From the NCBI GenBank assembly GCA_963759875.1, contig CAVXBB010000015.1, positions 1,612,001 to 1,676,000 of the forward strand: a stretch of 64,000 bases of DNA, given 5' to 3'. Origin of the DNA: JAFAGX01 sp963759875 (lineage in GTDB: Bacteria > Acidobacteriota > Terriglobia > Terriglobales > Acidobacteriaceae). Position 1 is the stretch's first letter, and each line of letters opens with the position of its first letter. A program made the translations under genes and the position numbers. Positions 38,781 to 48,527 of this stretch are shown in pieces. The notes below the pieces were generated by a model. The model ran no database searches, had not been told where the DNA came from, and saw only the letters and a list, made by a program, of their open reading frames with translations.

Positions 38781-39935
38781 ATGAAATCGCAGATTAAGCT
38801 GGGCACGGTGTTCGGAGTTGAACTCGGGCTTCACTACAGCTGGTTGGTAATAGCACTGCTGATCACTTTTTCGCTGGTCGCCCAATTCCACGCCGTGAAC
38901 CGCGATTGGAGTGATGCTCTGGTGTGGAGCACAGCCATCATCACGGGCGTGCTTTTCTTTGCCTGCTTGTTCGCGCACGAGTTGTCTCACGCAGTCGTCG
39001 CCAAGGCCCGCGGAATTCCAGTTCACAAGATCACCCTGTTCTTACTTGGAGGCGTGGCGCAAATTGAGAAAGAAGCATCCGACCCCAAGACGGAATTCTG
39101 GATGGCGATTGTTGGGCCCATCACCAGTGGGGTCCTGGGGCTGGTGATGTTCGGTTTAGCCAGGCTTTCTGGTTGGGCTCTCTGGACTCGCCCGACAACC
39201 CCCGGGATAGCGCTCCTGGTGTGGCTTGGCTACATCAATCTTGCCCTGGGCGCATTCAACATGATTCCAGGCTTCCCACTCGATGGTGGGCGTGTGCTGC
39301 GTGCCGTTCTCTGGTCGGCGATGGGCGACGCTGAGCGGGCAACACGGGCAGCCGCATTCGCCGGGCAGGTCATCGCCGTTTTATTTATTGGCTTTGGAAT
39401 TCTCCGGTTCTTTCAAGGAGCAGGCCTTGGAGGACTGTGGATTGCCTTTATTGGATGGTTCCTTTTGCAGGCCGCTGGCGCCACACTCATGCAGGTCCAA
39501 ACGGGCACACTTCTCCGCGGCCTGCGCGTCAAAGATGTGATGTCCACAGACAGTTATACGGTGGATCCCGAGCTTTCCGTCCAGGAGTTCGTTGAGGAGC
39601 ACTTGCTTCGTACCGGTCGGCGCTGCTTCCTGGTGGTCCAGGATGGGCACTTACTCGGTCTGATAACACCGAACGAAGTGCGCACAGTCGAGCAGCGAGC
39701 ATGGCCATTCACTCCTGTGCGTACCGTAATGCGTCCGGCGAACAAGGTTCACTTCGTTTCGCGCGACATGCCTGCAATGGAAGCCTTAGAGACCATGGGC
39801 CGCGAGGACGTCAATCAATTACCTGTCATGTCGGACGGACGCGTTGAGGGTATTGTGTCCCGTGCCCACGTGCTGCAGGTACTACAATCCCGTGCGGAAC
39901 TGAAGTTGCCCCCAAGTTTACCGCGGGCCGCATGA
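38781..39935 (+). CDS. Site-2-protease family (M50) metalloprotease with C-terminal CBS pair
   Basis: This 384-residue membrane protein has the zinc motif HELSH (66-70) in its second helix and the third ligand in NMIPGFPLDGGR (160-171), both characteristic of intramembrane M50 proteases of the SpoIVFB/Rip3 type. From about residue 245 two CBS domains follow (VKDVMSTDSYTVDPELSVQE, VRTVMRPANKVHFVSRDM, REDVNQLPVMSDGRVEGIV), likely binding adenine nucleotides and so reporting energy charge. Such proteases cleave membrane-bound regulators. The substrate is unknown. Homologous CBS-S2P proteins are co-regulated with Usp and HPF in hypoxia programmes elsewhere, which fits this locus. Confidence 0.9.
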   Translation: MKSQIKLGTVFGVELGLHYSWLVIALLITFSLVAQFHAVNRDWSDALVWSTAIITGVLFFACLFAHELSHAVVAKARGIPVHKITLFLLGGVAQIEKEASDPKTEFWMAIVGPITSGVLGLVMFGLARLSGWALWTRPTTPGIALLVWLGYINLALGAFNMIPGFPLDGGRVLRAVLWSAMGDAERATRAAAFAGQVIAVLFIGFGILRFFQGAGLGGLWIAFIGWFLLQAAGATLMQVQTGTLLRGLRVKDVMSTDSYTVDPELSVQEFVEEHLLRTGRRCFLVVQDGHLLGLITPNEVRTVEQRAWPFTPVRTVMRPANKVHFVSRDMPAMEALETMGREDVNQLPVMSDGRVEGIVSRAHVLQVLQSRAELKLPPSLPRAA

Positions 39936-40108
39936 GAATGCGACATTGGAGGACACAACGATGCGGCGGCGCAACTCGGAAAAAGACGGATGGCAATTGA
40001 ATCAATCGCACTGGAATTTCTTTCGCATCACAGACCTGCACCCAATTAAAGCTGTCGCCGGTGAAAGAGTCCTCACCCAGCGCACGCCCATGGCACATCC
40101 TGCCGGAG

Positions 40109-40124
40109 TGTTCCATTCTGACCA
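40109..40124. promoter_or_regulatory. Near-match to the palindromic operator
   Basis: TGTTCC-ATTC-TGACCA fits TGNNCA-N4-TGNNCA except for one base in the left half. On the other strand it begins TGGTCAGAAT, exactly like the site at 52393. It is 82 nt before the exported protein at 40206. Confidence 0.35.
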
Positions 40125-40205
40125 GACAGGGGTTCCTTGGTTACTCAATACTTTGTAAATCATGGCTGGAGCGTAGCAGAGGTCTGTGAGTACACAGGAG
40201 GATTT

Positions 40206-40559
40206 ATGTCCCGTTTGCGGATGTTGCAAGGTTTGATGGCGACGTTGGTTTTGAGCGGCGGATTGGCTGTTGTGCCCTCTGTGGTCGCGGGCACGCCCCA
40301 GACCTTTACCGGAAAAGTCAGCGACGCCATGTGCGGCGCCAAGCACACAGAGGGGCTTACCCCCGCAGCCTGCGTTCGTGCCTGCGTGCAGAAGGGCGCC
40401 AGGTATGCTTTGGTTGTCGGCGACAAGGTCTATACCCTTGACACTTCGGATCAAGCGACGCTAGACACGCTCAACAAGTTGGCTTGGGAGCAGGCTAAAG
40501 TCACGGGCACGGCCGACGGGGCCACCATTTCGGTGAAGTCGGTGACTGCCGCCAAGTAG
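40206..40559 (+). CDS. Small exported protein of unknown function
   Basis: The ATG at 40206 follows CAGGAGGATTT. The 117-residue product has a typical signal peptide (MSRLRMLQGLMATLVLSGG, cleavage probably after VVAG or nearby). A mature domain of about 85 residues follows with FTGKVSDAMCGAKH, CVRACVQKGARYALVVGD and TLDTLNKLAWEQAKVTGTA. Its three cysteines in a KVSDAMCG...ACVRAC arrangement suggest a disulfide or metal site. I recognise this as a recurrent exported-protein pattern but know no function. A near-match operator lies 82 nt upstream. Confidence 0.7.
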   Translation: MSRLRMLQGLMATLVLSGGLAVVPSVVAGTPQTFTGKVSDAMCGAKHTEGLTPAACVRACVQKGARYALVVGDKVYTLDTSDQATLDTLNKLAWEQAKVTGTADGATISVKSVTAAK

Positions 40560-40597
40560 GTCGCGGAGAGAGGGTGTTCACTGATGCCCGGGGGATC

Positions 40598-40789
40598 CTT
40601 GGTTTTGGGGTTTCTAGCGGCGTGCCCGCGATGAAGTCCCTGGAGATCACGGGGCGGGACGATGGCAATCAACTCCCCGTGATGTCGGACGGACGGGTTG
40701 AAGGCATTCGTTCTAGTGCTCACGTGCCGCACGTATTGCGGTCGCGCGCCGAACTACGGGTGCCACCGAGCCTGCCCCGAGCCGCATGA
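40598..40789 (+). pseudogene. Remnant copy of the CBS tail of the M50 protease gene
   Basis: The segment encodes GNQLPVMSDGRVEGIRSSAH, RSRAELRVPPSLPRAA and the stop, followed by GAATGCGGC. It repeats the last ~55 codons of the M50-CBS gene (NQLPVMSDGRVEGIVSRAH, SRAELKLPPSLPRAA, stop, then GAATGCGAC). It has no start region of its own and has diverged noticeably, so it is an old partial duplication. The exported-protein gene lies between the two copies. Confidence 0.75.
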
Positions 40790-40865
40790 GAATGCGGCCC
40801 TGGCCGAAGTTCGAGAGATCAATTTCATCATCGCGAGCACCCAAGCTGGTACGGAGGCGGCTCTG

Positions 40866-41045
40866 ATGACAACTGACTCAGATACACCGGGGGCAGAAGA
40901 ACGAAGGCCCATCCGGTTGGGGATTGGAAAGTTCCTGTTTATCATTGTCTTGGCAGTGCTCTTTTTTCTGCTTGCCCACAACATGGTGCGTCACCGCTTC
41001 TTTAGAGGAGGCTGGCGCAACCAGCACGGTTCCATCTCGCCCTGA
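40866..41045 (+). CDS. Small single-helix membrane protein
   Basis: The ATG at 40866 follows GGAGGCGGCTCTG. The 59 residues have an acidic start (MTTDSDTPGAEE), one membrane helix (about 23-41) and a basic His/Arg/Gly-rich end (MVRHRFFRGGWRNQHG), so the C-terminus is probably cytoplasmic by the positive-inside rule. No family recognised. Confidence 0.55.
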   Translation: MTTDSDTPGAEERRPIRLGIGKFLFIIVLAVLFFLLAHNMVRHRFFRGGWRNQHGSISP

Positions 41046-41119
41046 AAAAACTCAAGAGGTCTCCGTATAATGGGACGAGCGGATGATAACGAGGGGAAGC
41101 ACGACGCGAGGAAGTCTTC

Positions 41120-41533
41120 ATGCGAAACAATCTTATTGTCTGGCCGATTCTGCTCATTGCAGGTTTTCTTGCCGGGTTCATTCCGCAACATTCCAAAGCA
41201 AACCGGTTAGAGCAGAAAGTGTCAGCGTCGACAGCCCAGATCGAAGCATGTCAGCTCTCTCAACAACTGTCTCAGCTTCGCGATGCGGGCACAGTGATGT
41301 ACCTGGAGGCAACACAAAAGAATTACGGAACTTCGGGAGATGCTGCCAACCGTTTCTTTGACCAGGCCCAGCGCATTTCGAACAGCACCCAAGATGAAGC
41401 CCTGCGCAATCTGCTCGGTGAGACTCTATCAATGCGCGATCTGATCATAGCCAATTTGGCAAAAGGGGATGCCGCTGTCGTTTCCGAGATGCAGTCCATT
41501 CTTTCAAAAGTGGAGCAAGGCACAAAACGGTAG
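41120..41533 (+). CDS. Membrane-anchored coiled-coil-like hypothetical protein
   Basis: This 137-residue protein starts with one membrane anchor (NNLIVWPILLIAGFLAGFI). It continues with Gln/Ala/Leu-rich helices (ANRLEQKVSASTAQIEACQL and onward), including FFDQAQRISNSTQDEALRNL. It probably stands in the periplasm. I do not recognise a named family. GAGGAAGTCTTC precedes the ATG. Confidence 0.6.
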   Translation: MRNNLIVWPILLIAGFLAGFIPQHSKANRLEQKVSASTAQIEACQLSQQLSQLRDAGTVMYLEATQKNYGTSGDAANRFFDQAQRISNSTQDEALRNLLGETLSMRDLIIANLAKGDAAVVSEMQSILSKVEQGTKR

Positions 41534-41737
41534 AAACTATTGCAGCAGTGACGCAGGGCGGATCATCGAGCGCACCTACAGATTGCGGACGGTTGCGATC
41601 TTCGGTTGCCAACTTGGGGCGCTACCTACCTGGTGTACGACCAAGATTTGAGCCGCGAGGGCGCGATAGGAAACCATCGACTAAGCGACTAAGCCTCTGA
41701 AAGTGCCGGTTGACCGGTTGACCCCCGGCCCCGACCG

Positions 41738-42028
41738 CTATTGTCCGCCGCCCTCAGGCGGAACGTAATCCGACCGGGCACGATCCTCACTGGTGCGTAC
41801 AGGCCTCTCAGGGTGGTCATCAGCATCCTCGACGCCGCTGACGGCCTCCGCTTCATATGCTTGATCAGTATCGGCGAGTTCTTCGACGCTTTCGTCGGCA
41901 GCATCTGCGATTTGCGAGAGGCCCTGAGTATCCCCTGATTGCCCAGCGCTGTCCGAGCCCACTTGCCCGCGATCGCTTCCTAGTTCATCAAGCTGCGCTT
42001 CGTTATCACGCGATCTACTTTTCACCAC
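41738..42028 (-). CDS. Small acidic hypothetical protein
   Basis: The GTG start at 42028 (or the GTG one codon on) lies just after GGAGGTTCC. The 96-residue product is very acidic and hydrophilic (LDELGSDRGQVGSDSAGQSG, then ADESVEELADTDQAYEAEAV), with no hydrophobic core, so it is probably disordered. The coherent ribosome site and regular composition suggest a real gene. Function unknown. Confidence 0.55.
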   Translation of the reverse strand: MVKSRSRDNEAQLDELGSDRGQVGSDSAGQSGDTQGLSQIADAADESVEELADTDQAYEAEAVSGVEDADDHPERPVRTSEDRARSDYVPPEGGGQ

Positions 42029-42129
42029 GGAACCTCCCGAGAATTATCTTCAACTCTTCAACTTTCAGCTCAGCGCGCGAGTGTCCTTCGTCTGTTGTCT
42101 CATCGGCATATCAGCTTCGTGTGCCCCGT

Positions 42130-44938
42130 CTATCGAGGCGGCGTAGCCAGCAGGCCTTTGAGCGAATTGATTGCTTTCTGCGCTTCCGCAAGTTGGGCCC
42201 TGGCTTGATCCAACACCGCTTTCGGCAAGAGTCCTCCTTGCGTCCCGCTCGTTTGTCCCGGTTGCGACGGCTGCCCTGGTGATGTTCCAAACAAGGAACT
42301 CAGCGCCTCGTCGAGCGTCGGCTCCATCACGACTTTATCTCCTGTCGCCACGATCACGCGTTTCAGTTGAGGGAAATTTGTGCCTTCCGCCTTGAGATAC
42401 AGTGGCACCACATAAAGGAAAGAATTCTCGATCGGAATCACAATCAGCTTGCCGCGAATTACATTCGATCCTTTTTGGTCCCACAGCGTGAGTTGTTGAG
42501 AAATAGTCGTGCTCTGATCGATCATCGCGCTGATCTGGTTCGGTCCGTAGATCAGCTTCTCTTTCGGGAGCTCATAGAACAGCATTCTTCCCGTAGTCGG
42601 GGAAGTCGCACCTGGCGGCCAGCCAAGCGATCATATTATCCCTGTTCTGCGGCGTGAAAGGAGTCAGGATGAGGTACTCAAGTTGATCGCTCCCAGGAAG
42701 CTTCATCAGGATGTAATACGGCTCCATGGAGTTGACTGCGCCCTCGTATTTCTCCTTAGGGGCAACCCAAAGATCTTCCCGGTTGTAGAACACCTGGGGA
42801 TCGGTCATATGGAAGCTCTCGTATTGATTCGCCTGGATGGCGAAGAGATCCTGCGGGTAACGCAGATGACTCTTCAGATCCGCTGAAAGCGCACTCAGAT
42901 CCTTGAAAACGCCCGGGAATGCGCGCTGGTATAGCGCGAGCACAGGATCGTTCGGATCCATCACGTAGAAGGACACGGTTCCGTCATACATATCGACAAC
43001 AGCCTTAACGGAGTTGCGGATGTAATTGATGCCCGCTGCCGAACCAGTAGTTTGCGGCTGTGAGTAGGGGAAACGGTCCGAGGTGGTATAGGCGTCCTGA
43101 ATCCAATACTGCCTTCCTTCGCTCACTACCGCATACGGATCCTTGTCGAGGAGCAAGAAGGGCGCGACTTGTGAAATACGCTCCTGCACGCTTCTCCAAA
43201 TCTGAATTTTGCTTTGCGGCCTCAGATAAGAAGTGAGCAGAATATTGATGTCCGTCTGCGTCCAGGAAAACAGAAGCCTTTTCCAAATGCTGTCCAGCGG
43301 AATTCCGCCTTTGCCCTGGTAGCTTGTATAAACATTTTCGTTGCCCTTGGGATAATCGAACTCTTTAATCCCGGTCGCCACGATCTTATAGCCCGGCGTT
43401 ACCTCTCCGTAGTAGATGGCCGGCTGCGAGATATTCAGGCGGGCATACTGAGATTCGGGAGGAATGTTCTTAATAAGATACTGCGGAAAACCTCCGCCTT
43501 CGGTCTTCGATACAAAGTTCATGACCAACCCATAGCCATGGGTGAACTGCAATTCCTCGTTCACCCACGTTTGTGCCTGCGCGGGTAGTTGGGAGGCAAG
43601 TTCCCGCGAGGCAAGCATCACCTGGTGATAGCCATCCGACAAGTGGTAGCGATCGGCATCCACGTTATAGAACTGGTAGTAGAGACGAATCGCCTGCGTT
43701 TGCTGATAGGTCTGAAGTAACGGCCGCGAATCCCAGAGACGAATATTCTGAATCGTGTCCTGATTTCTAGAGAGAACGTCGGGAGTCAGATCGGTGAGAG
43801 CCGGATAAGCGGTTTCCTGGATTGCCTCAAGATTATAGGCTTTTCGAGTGAAGTCGATGTAATGTTTCAGATACGGCGTCTCAAGGCTTAGCTCGCTCGG
43901 TCGAACGACGAACGTTTGAAACAGGTAGGGCAACGCCAGTACTCCGACTACATACAGTGCCGCATAAATGCCAACGCCAACGGCCAACGTCTTCACTCGC
44001 GGACGACGGAAAAAAGCGAGCACGAGAAGCGCACATGCCAGCACGGAGGCGCCGAGCATCATCCAGAGGGCGATCCTGGTCACATGCGCTGCTGCATAGC
44101 CCGCTCCGTAGACAACCCCGAGAGTCGAATAGACGAGCTCGTAGTGATCGAGATAAAAGCCCCACCCGAAAGTGCCAGCCAAAATGAAGAGAAGCACGAC
44201 CAGATGCCGAGCTGTATTGTCCGCGATTGTGAATTTTTGGCCGGGCTTAAACTGCCGCAAGTCCGAGGAGGCCAAAAAAACCAAGTATCGCAAGAGCGGC
44301 CACAGTCAGAAACGTCAGATTGCTCTGAAGCAGCTCATAGAACGGAAGGCGAAAGAAATAAAAGCCAAGGTCAACCCCAAAGAGCGGGTCGGTCAGCGCC
44401 GAACGATCCGCCATAACGAAAGCGGAGATACGTGTCCCATTGCGTGGAAACACCAACCGCGAATATCAGGGAAACGAACATGACGGCTACACCGCTGGCC
44501 AACATCAATACCTTGGGACTTAAATCGACGTTGATTCTCCGGAGTGCATCGGCGGAGGCAGCAACGACTCTGCCGGAGGGAGACGCAGTGGTAACCTTCA
44601 AGGGAAGGGACGTGCTCCCGGTGAAATGTCGATGCTCTTGGCTGCAAAGCGGAGATTGATCCACAGATAAAGAAATGAAATACCAAGGCCACGCCAAACA
44701 TCCCCCACTTGACCGACAGAAGGGTCCAGAAGATTCCTGCGTAGTCGAGTTCTCGCATCCAAAGCAACTTTTGAACGAATCCGAAGAGGACTGTCAGAGC
44801 GATGACGCATGCGATCGCTACAAATAGACCCCATCTCCACCTCGAAAAATGCTTTCTTGTGGCTGACAGGTTCCGGCGGGTAATGTCGCGCGGTTCATAT
44901 GGCTGGGGCGTAATTTTCTCAACGACTGTTGCGCTCAT
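42130..44938 (-). CDS. UPF0182 family large membrane protein, several frameshifts
   Basis: The start ATG at 44938 (MSATVVEKITPQPYEPRD) is preceded by GAACGAGGGACG. Four linked frames give ~935 residues, the usual UPF0182 length. Seven membrane helices occupy the N-terminal third (FVAIACVIALTVLFGFVQKL, LLASGVAVMFVSLIFAVGV and others). A large exported domain follows (HYIDFTRKAYNLEAIQETAY, DRYHLSDGYHQVMLASRELA, YLILTPFTPQNRDNMIAWLA, LFYELPKEKLIYGPNQISAM), ending in a Pro/Gln tail and a short helix. Shifts are near 44690, 44440, 44270 and 42580. The function of the family is unknown. A perfect operator-like palindrome lies 65 nt before the start. Confidence 0.85.
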
Positions 44939-45002
44939 TGTCCGTCCCTCGTTCAGTTTTCTAAAATTCTCCTTAATATCAAGCACAATATGACGAGAAA
45001 GC

Positions 45003-45018
45003 TGGTCAATTGTGAACA
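45003..45018. promoter_or_regulatory. Palindromic candidate operator upstream of the UPF0182 gene
   Basis: TGGTCA-ATTG-TGAACA fits TGNNCA-N4-TGNNCA perfectly, 65 nt before the UPF0182 ATG (minus strand). It shares CAATTGTGAACA with the site at 53463. Confidence 0.45.
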
Positions 45019-45173
45019 TGACGTGGGGAGAAGGCGCTTTGTTTCGGGGCTTCTGATGGGCGAATAAGCTCCTTGGGATTTACCGTCCTTCAGGTCAACA
45101 CTTCTTGGAGTCGTTTTACGGACACAAGCGGAGCATGCATCGTTGCAAGTGATGTCGTCGCACCTGGTCGGAC

Positions 45174-45190
45174 GGCTCATCACCTGAGCC
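45174..45190. promoter_or_regulatory. Inverted repeat GGCTCA-N5-TGAGCC
   Basis: A perfect 6-bp inverted repeat with a 5-bp spacer lies 80 nt before the repeat protein at 45270. Its orientation differs from the TGNNCA sites. It may be an operator or a short hairpin; nothing further supports either. Confidence 0.25.
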
Positions 45191-45269
45191 ATACTGCACA
45201 GTATTGCTGCGGGAAGTGAGCGAATCTGTAGGGGCGCCGCAGAGAAGAATACAAAGGAGCACAAGGATT

Positions 45270-45572
45270 ATGTCCAAAGAAACACAACAAACCCTGGATC
45301 ATCGTCGGGCGAAAACAGCTGGACCGCAGCCGGCAAAAGGTGCTTCCTCAGACGTAGTAGGTGTCCCCGGCAGCTCTCAAACGGGCTCACAACTGGCCGA
45401 GAGGACCGAAATTAAGGTCGAAGTCTCTCCACAGGGAGCGCTGCCAGTCATAAGCGTTCCCGGCGGCACTGAAACGGACTCGCAATTGGCCGACAAGAGT
45501 GGAGCAAACACGGCCGTCGAAGTCTATTCACAGGGCGCGCTGCCGATCATAAGCGTCCCTGGCGGTTCTTAA
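45270..45572 (+). CDS. Small repetitive hypothetical protein
   Basis: The ATG at 45270 follows AAAGGAGCACAAGGATT. The 100 residues contain a repeated unit: VVGVPGSSQTGSQLAER, then SPQGALPVISVPGG-TETDSQLADK, then SQGALPIISVPGG. That is three copies of a V-P-G-(G/S) turn, each pair joined by a hydrophilic linker. It has no signal peptide or membrane helix. The regular spacing (about 33 residues) suggests a designed scaffold or peptide-presenting protein, but I know no family. Confidence 0.6.
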   Translation: MSKETQQTLDHRRAKTAGPQPAKGASSDVVGVPGSSQTGSQLAERTEIKVEVSPQGALPVISVPGGTETDSQLADKSGANTAVEVYSQGALPIISVPGGS

Positions 45573-45695
45573 CTGTGCGCTCTCAATAGCCTGCTCTTCA
45601 GCTTGGGTATCCTTCACGGCGCTCTTAACCTGAATTTCCAGGCGATTGAGTTGGCCGCGAACCGTTCTTTGATGCCCACGACGACGCTTTCGTGA

Positions 45696-46157
45696 TTACA
45701 CACCCACAAACTCAGGGCGGTAATCCTTCCAGATCCCTGTCGCTGGCGAGATTATTCGGACAGGGGCATCTTCAGCGTGTTTCGCAGTCCGCGCCCACTG
45801 CCACGCGTGTTGGATTTCAGAGGATTCGAAGTAATGCGTCTCGGACTGCAGAACGGCGGCTCCCGCGGTTAGAATGTCCACAATCTCTTCCCATCGATGT
45901 GCCCCGACAACCGCCATCCGGGCGATATGGTCGGTGTGCTTTTGCAGAAACCGAAGGTCCTCCCAGCGAGCCTTCCATTCGGCTCCGTGCATTTCTGTAA
46001 GGTCCGCGAGGATGCCGATCGGGTGCTTCTTATGTTGTGCGATGAAGAATTCAAGCTGCGGCTCGAATGCTTTGAGGTCTTCCTCCGACAGCGCTCCGGC
46101 CACCTTAAAACCGAATGCCGCTCCTCCAGTTTCCTTGAGTCGTTCAATCACAGGCAC
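45696..46157 (-). CDS. SpoIIAA-like (STAS fold) protein
   Basis: This 153-residue protein has the SpoIIAA-like/STAS-type pattern: FGFKVAGALSEEDLKAFEPQ, the strand GILADLTEMHGAEW and RMAVVGAHRWEEIV, ending in GIWKDYRPEFVGV. This family (often DUF4180/SpoIIAA-like) carries a small alpha/beta fold linked to lipid or partner binding. There is no phosphorylatable Ser at the usual antisigma-antagonist site that I can point to. AGGAGGTGTGCCT precedes the ATG. Confidence 0.7.
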   Translation of the reverse strand: MPVIERLKETGGAAFGFKVAGALSEEDLKAFEPQLEFFIAQHKKHPIGILADLTEMHGAEWKARWEDLRFLQKHTDHIARMAVVGAHRWEEIVDILTAGAAVLQSETHYFESSEIQHAWQWARTAKHAEDAPVRIISPATGIWKDYRPEFVGV

Positions 46158-46173
46158 ACCTCCTAATTTTGAA

Positions 46174-46938
46174 CTAGAAATCGTTGACGGTATAGTTCCG
46201 GTAATCGACCGTCAGTGTCTCCTTGCCGAATATTCTGATGGCTGAAATCGCCTCTTCTCTCGAGAGAAGCCAGAACCCGTCAATCTTCTGATAGTTCCGC
46301 ACAAAATCTACTTGCTTGATCCAAAACGACGGGCTCTTAGCGAGATGGCCGGTGATCTTCACTATCGCAAAGTCCTGGTTGTCGATCCACATCTTTCCTT
46401 CGAAGAGATCCATCTCCTTGCGCTTCGGAACAGCGTGGACCACTGAGCAGTCAGAGTTGCCGATTCGATCCGTGCCCACTACCTCCAAGGCATAGTTTTC
46501 CGGAGTGATCAGGCTGTCCGGGTCTTTGTTAACCCTTACCCTCTCCTCTTCAGCCTTCATCAGTCGCTGGAATACATGGTGGCGCACGAATCCCGAGCCT
46601 TTTCCTGCGGTGGTTGTGAATTTTTCTGTTGTCGGCGCCCTGTATTCCACGACCACCGCTTCTTCGGCCACGATTTTATCTTTGTCATTCTCTAACTTGT
46701 AGGTGCGAACTCCAGAGAGCCGAATTAGACGAGCTTCTTGCCAACGGTGACGGACGTTCAACTTACGAAAAAGGTCTTCTGTATTGTTTTGCTCCCGAAC
46801 GGACGAGTTAAGCTGCACTGCAGCCACATGCAGCTTACAAAGGCTCTCGCACGGATATGACGGAAGGGGCGCGATTGACATCGTTCCCAACAAGGACATA
46901 CCAAGGAACTGTCCTATAAACCCAATTACAGATCCCAT
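46174..46938 (-). CDS. Outer-membrane lipoprotein-sorting (LolA-like) periplasmic protein
   Basis: This 254-residue protein has a hydrophobic N-terminal segment (VIGFIGQFLGMSLLGTMSIA). Strands typical of the LolA/LolB-like fold follow: KIVAEEAVVVEYRAPTTEKF, ENYALEVVGTDRIGNSDCSV, FEGKMWIDNQDFAIVKITG and WIKQVDFVRNYQKIDGFWLL. Such proteins bind lipids or lipoproteins in the periplasm. The N-terminus is uncertain; a later start is possible. Its own stop lies 16 nt upstream of the 45.7-46.2 kb STAS gene end, with both genes on the minus strand. Confidence 0.65.
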   Translation of the reverse strand: MGSVIGFIGQFLGMSLLGTMSIAPLPSYPCESLCKLHVAAVQLNSSVREQNNTEDLFRKLNVRHRWQEARLIRLSGVRTYKLENDKDKIVAEEAVVVEYRAPTTEKFTTTAGKGSGFVRHHVFQRLMKAEEERVRVNKDPDSLITPENYALEVVGTDRIGNSDCSVVHAVPKRKEMDLFEGKMWIDNQDFAIVKITGHLAKSPSFWIKQVDFVRNYQKIDGFWLLSREEAISAIRIFGKETLTVDYRNYTVNDF

Positions 46939-47084
46939 TCCTCCACCTGCTTCATGCGGAAGAACTGGTCCACATTCCGATTCCCCTCATCACCACGCTC
47001 TTCGCGCGGTCCGGAAGGACATCCCGACAGGATGTCCATGCTAAGCCGTGAATATCGCCCCGGAGTTCGGTACTGGCAAAGCGC

Positions 47085-48418
47085 TTACACATTTATCCGT
47101 TGGCCTGTATCTTTCTCGGCAGCCTGGAGGTGCAAAGCCATGCGTGCCGGTTGCATGCGATTAGCGCAAGATCGTAGAAAGGTCCGCATATAAGACTGCG
47201 CTACCTGGTCCCACACCATGTGGCGTGCATAGAGGTAAGCACGTTTACGCATCGCCTGGCGGGCTGCATCGTTGTCCAAGAGTTCAATCGCCGTATCCGC
47301 GATGGCGGCTGGGTCCTCGAAGGGAACCAAAGCCCCGCGCCCATTGTCCAACAGTTCGGCGGCGTGCCAGTACGGAGTCGAAATGATCGCTTTCCCGGCG
47401 CCCAAGGCGTACGCCAGTGTGCCGGATACGGCCTGTGCCTCGTAGCGATACGGAGTGACGTAAATGTCCGCCGAACCAACCAGCGAAGCCATTTCTTGAG
47501 GGCTGACGAACCGGTTGTGGAAGACCACTTTCTCCTCCACTCCCAGTTCTTTGGCTAAGGCCTGCAACTGAAGCCGATATCGATCGCCCTCGCGGCGTCT
47601 GACATGCGGGTGCGTTGCACCTGCGATTATGTAAACAACGTTGGGGTGCTGAGCCACGATGCGCGGCAGGGCTTGAATCATGTTTTCAAATCCCTTATTT
47701 GGAGACAATAGACCGAACGTGAGTAAAACAGTCTTTCCTGTCTGAAAACGAATCTTTGTAAGAAGCCGGTTCCGCAAAGGGCAAGTCGGGAATGCCGTGA
47801 GGAATCAGATCAATCTTTCGGCTTGGAACTCTAAAGATATCTTGCAGAAACTGAGAAGAGTGTTCGCTCATAACAATAAGACGATTGGAGCGCGCGGCGA
47901 TTTCTTGCATGACGACCAGTTGGTCGAGGTCTGGTTCACGAAGAACCGTATGCAGAGTTGTCACCACGGGCATTTTGAGGCGCTGCAGCAGCCGCAAGAC
48001 ATGGCTGCCGGCCTTCCCTCCAAAAATCCCGTACTCGTGCTGCAAACACACCAGATCGACATTGCTGGAATTAAGAAAGTCGGCGGCGGCTTTATAGGAT
48101 GAAAGCTCGCTTTCGGTTATCTCGAATCGCACGCGCGCAGGATAGCTGTACCGCGATTGTGGGTCATTGACGGCTACTACGGATATTCCAGCGGCGCCGT
48201 ACTCAGCCGCAATCGCATCACACAAATCTGTCGTGAAGGTGGCAATTCCACACTGGCGAGGGAGGTGGTTCCCGATGACCGCCATCCGCAATGGAAGCGA
48301 GTGGGGTGGAGATTCCCTCGACGGATGATGCAGACTTCTTTTCGAACGCGAAAGGACGCGCTTCGCACCGCATCAGGGTGTTCGGTTTCAAACTTCCGAT
48401 GCGACCAGGCTCGGACAT
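47085..48418 (-). CDS. Family 4 glycosyltransferase, two frameshifts
   Basis: The best start is the ATG at 48418 (MSEPGRIGSLKPN), 7 nt after AAGGAG. A shift near 48293 joins it to LRMAVIGNHLPRQCGIATFT. The GT-B N-terminal domain follows (VDLVCLQHEYGIFGG, LKMPVVTTLHTV). One extra T in a four-T run near 47745 then leads to the nucleotide-sugar domain (GKTVLLTFGLLSPNKGFENM, YIIAGATHP, DIYVTPYRYEAQAVSGTLAY with E-x7-E-like acidic residues). It transfers a sugar from an activated donor, probably for a glycan or polysaccharide. Donor and acceptor cannot be told. Confidence 0.85.
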
Positions 48419-48476
48419 TGCAGACTCCTTAACGATATGGTCCGGTTGGACGGGTGGCGAATACAAGATGTAGGTG

Positions 48477-48503
48477 CCAGGAGGCTACACCCGAGCCTCC
48501 TGG
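48477..48503. terminator. Strong 10-bp hairpin between converging transcripts
   Basis: CCAGGAGGCT (48477-48486) pairs perfectly with AGCCTCCTGG (48494-48503) around a 7-base loop. No T-run follows on either strand. It lies just after the lmo0937-like gene stop (minus strand), so it most likely ends or protects that transcript. Confidence 0.5.
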
Positions 48504-48527
48504 TTCTGGGACTTGTACTGACTCTCT

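Noticed and set aside
39946..40158. 70-codon open frame after the M50 protease gene
   Set aside because: A GGAGGACACAACG precedes its ATG, but the composition is irregular and it covers the near-match operator; evidence is too weak for a gene.
45573..45695. Possible minus-strand fragment reading RLEIQVKSAVKDTQAEEQAI
   Set aside because: It looks protein-like over ~30 codons but has no start, no end with a family feature and no visible relative in the window.
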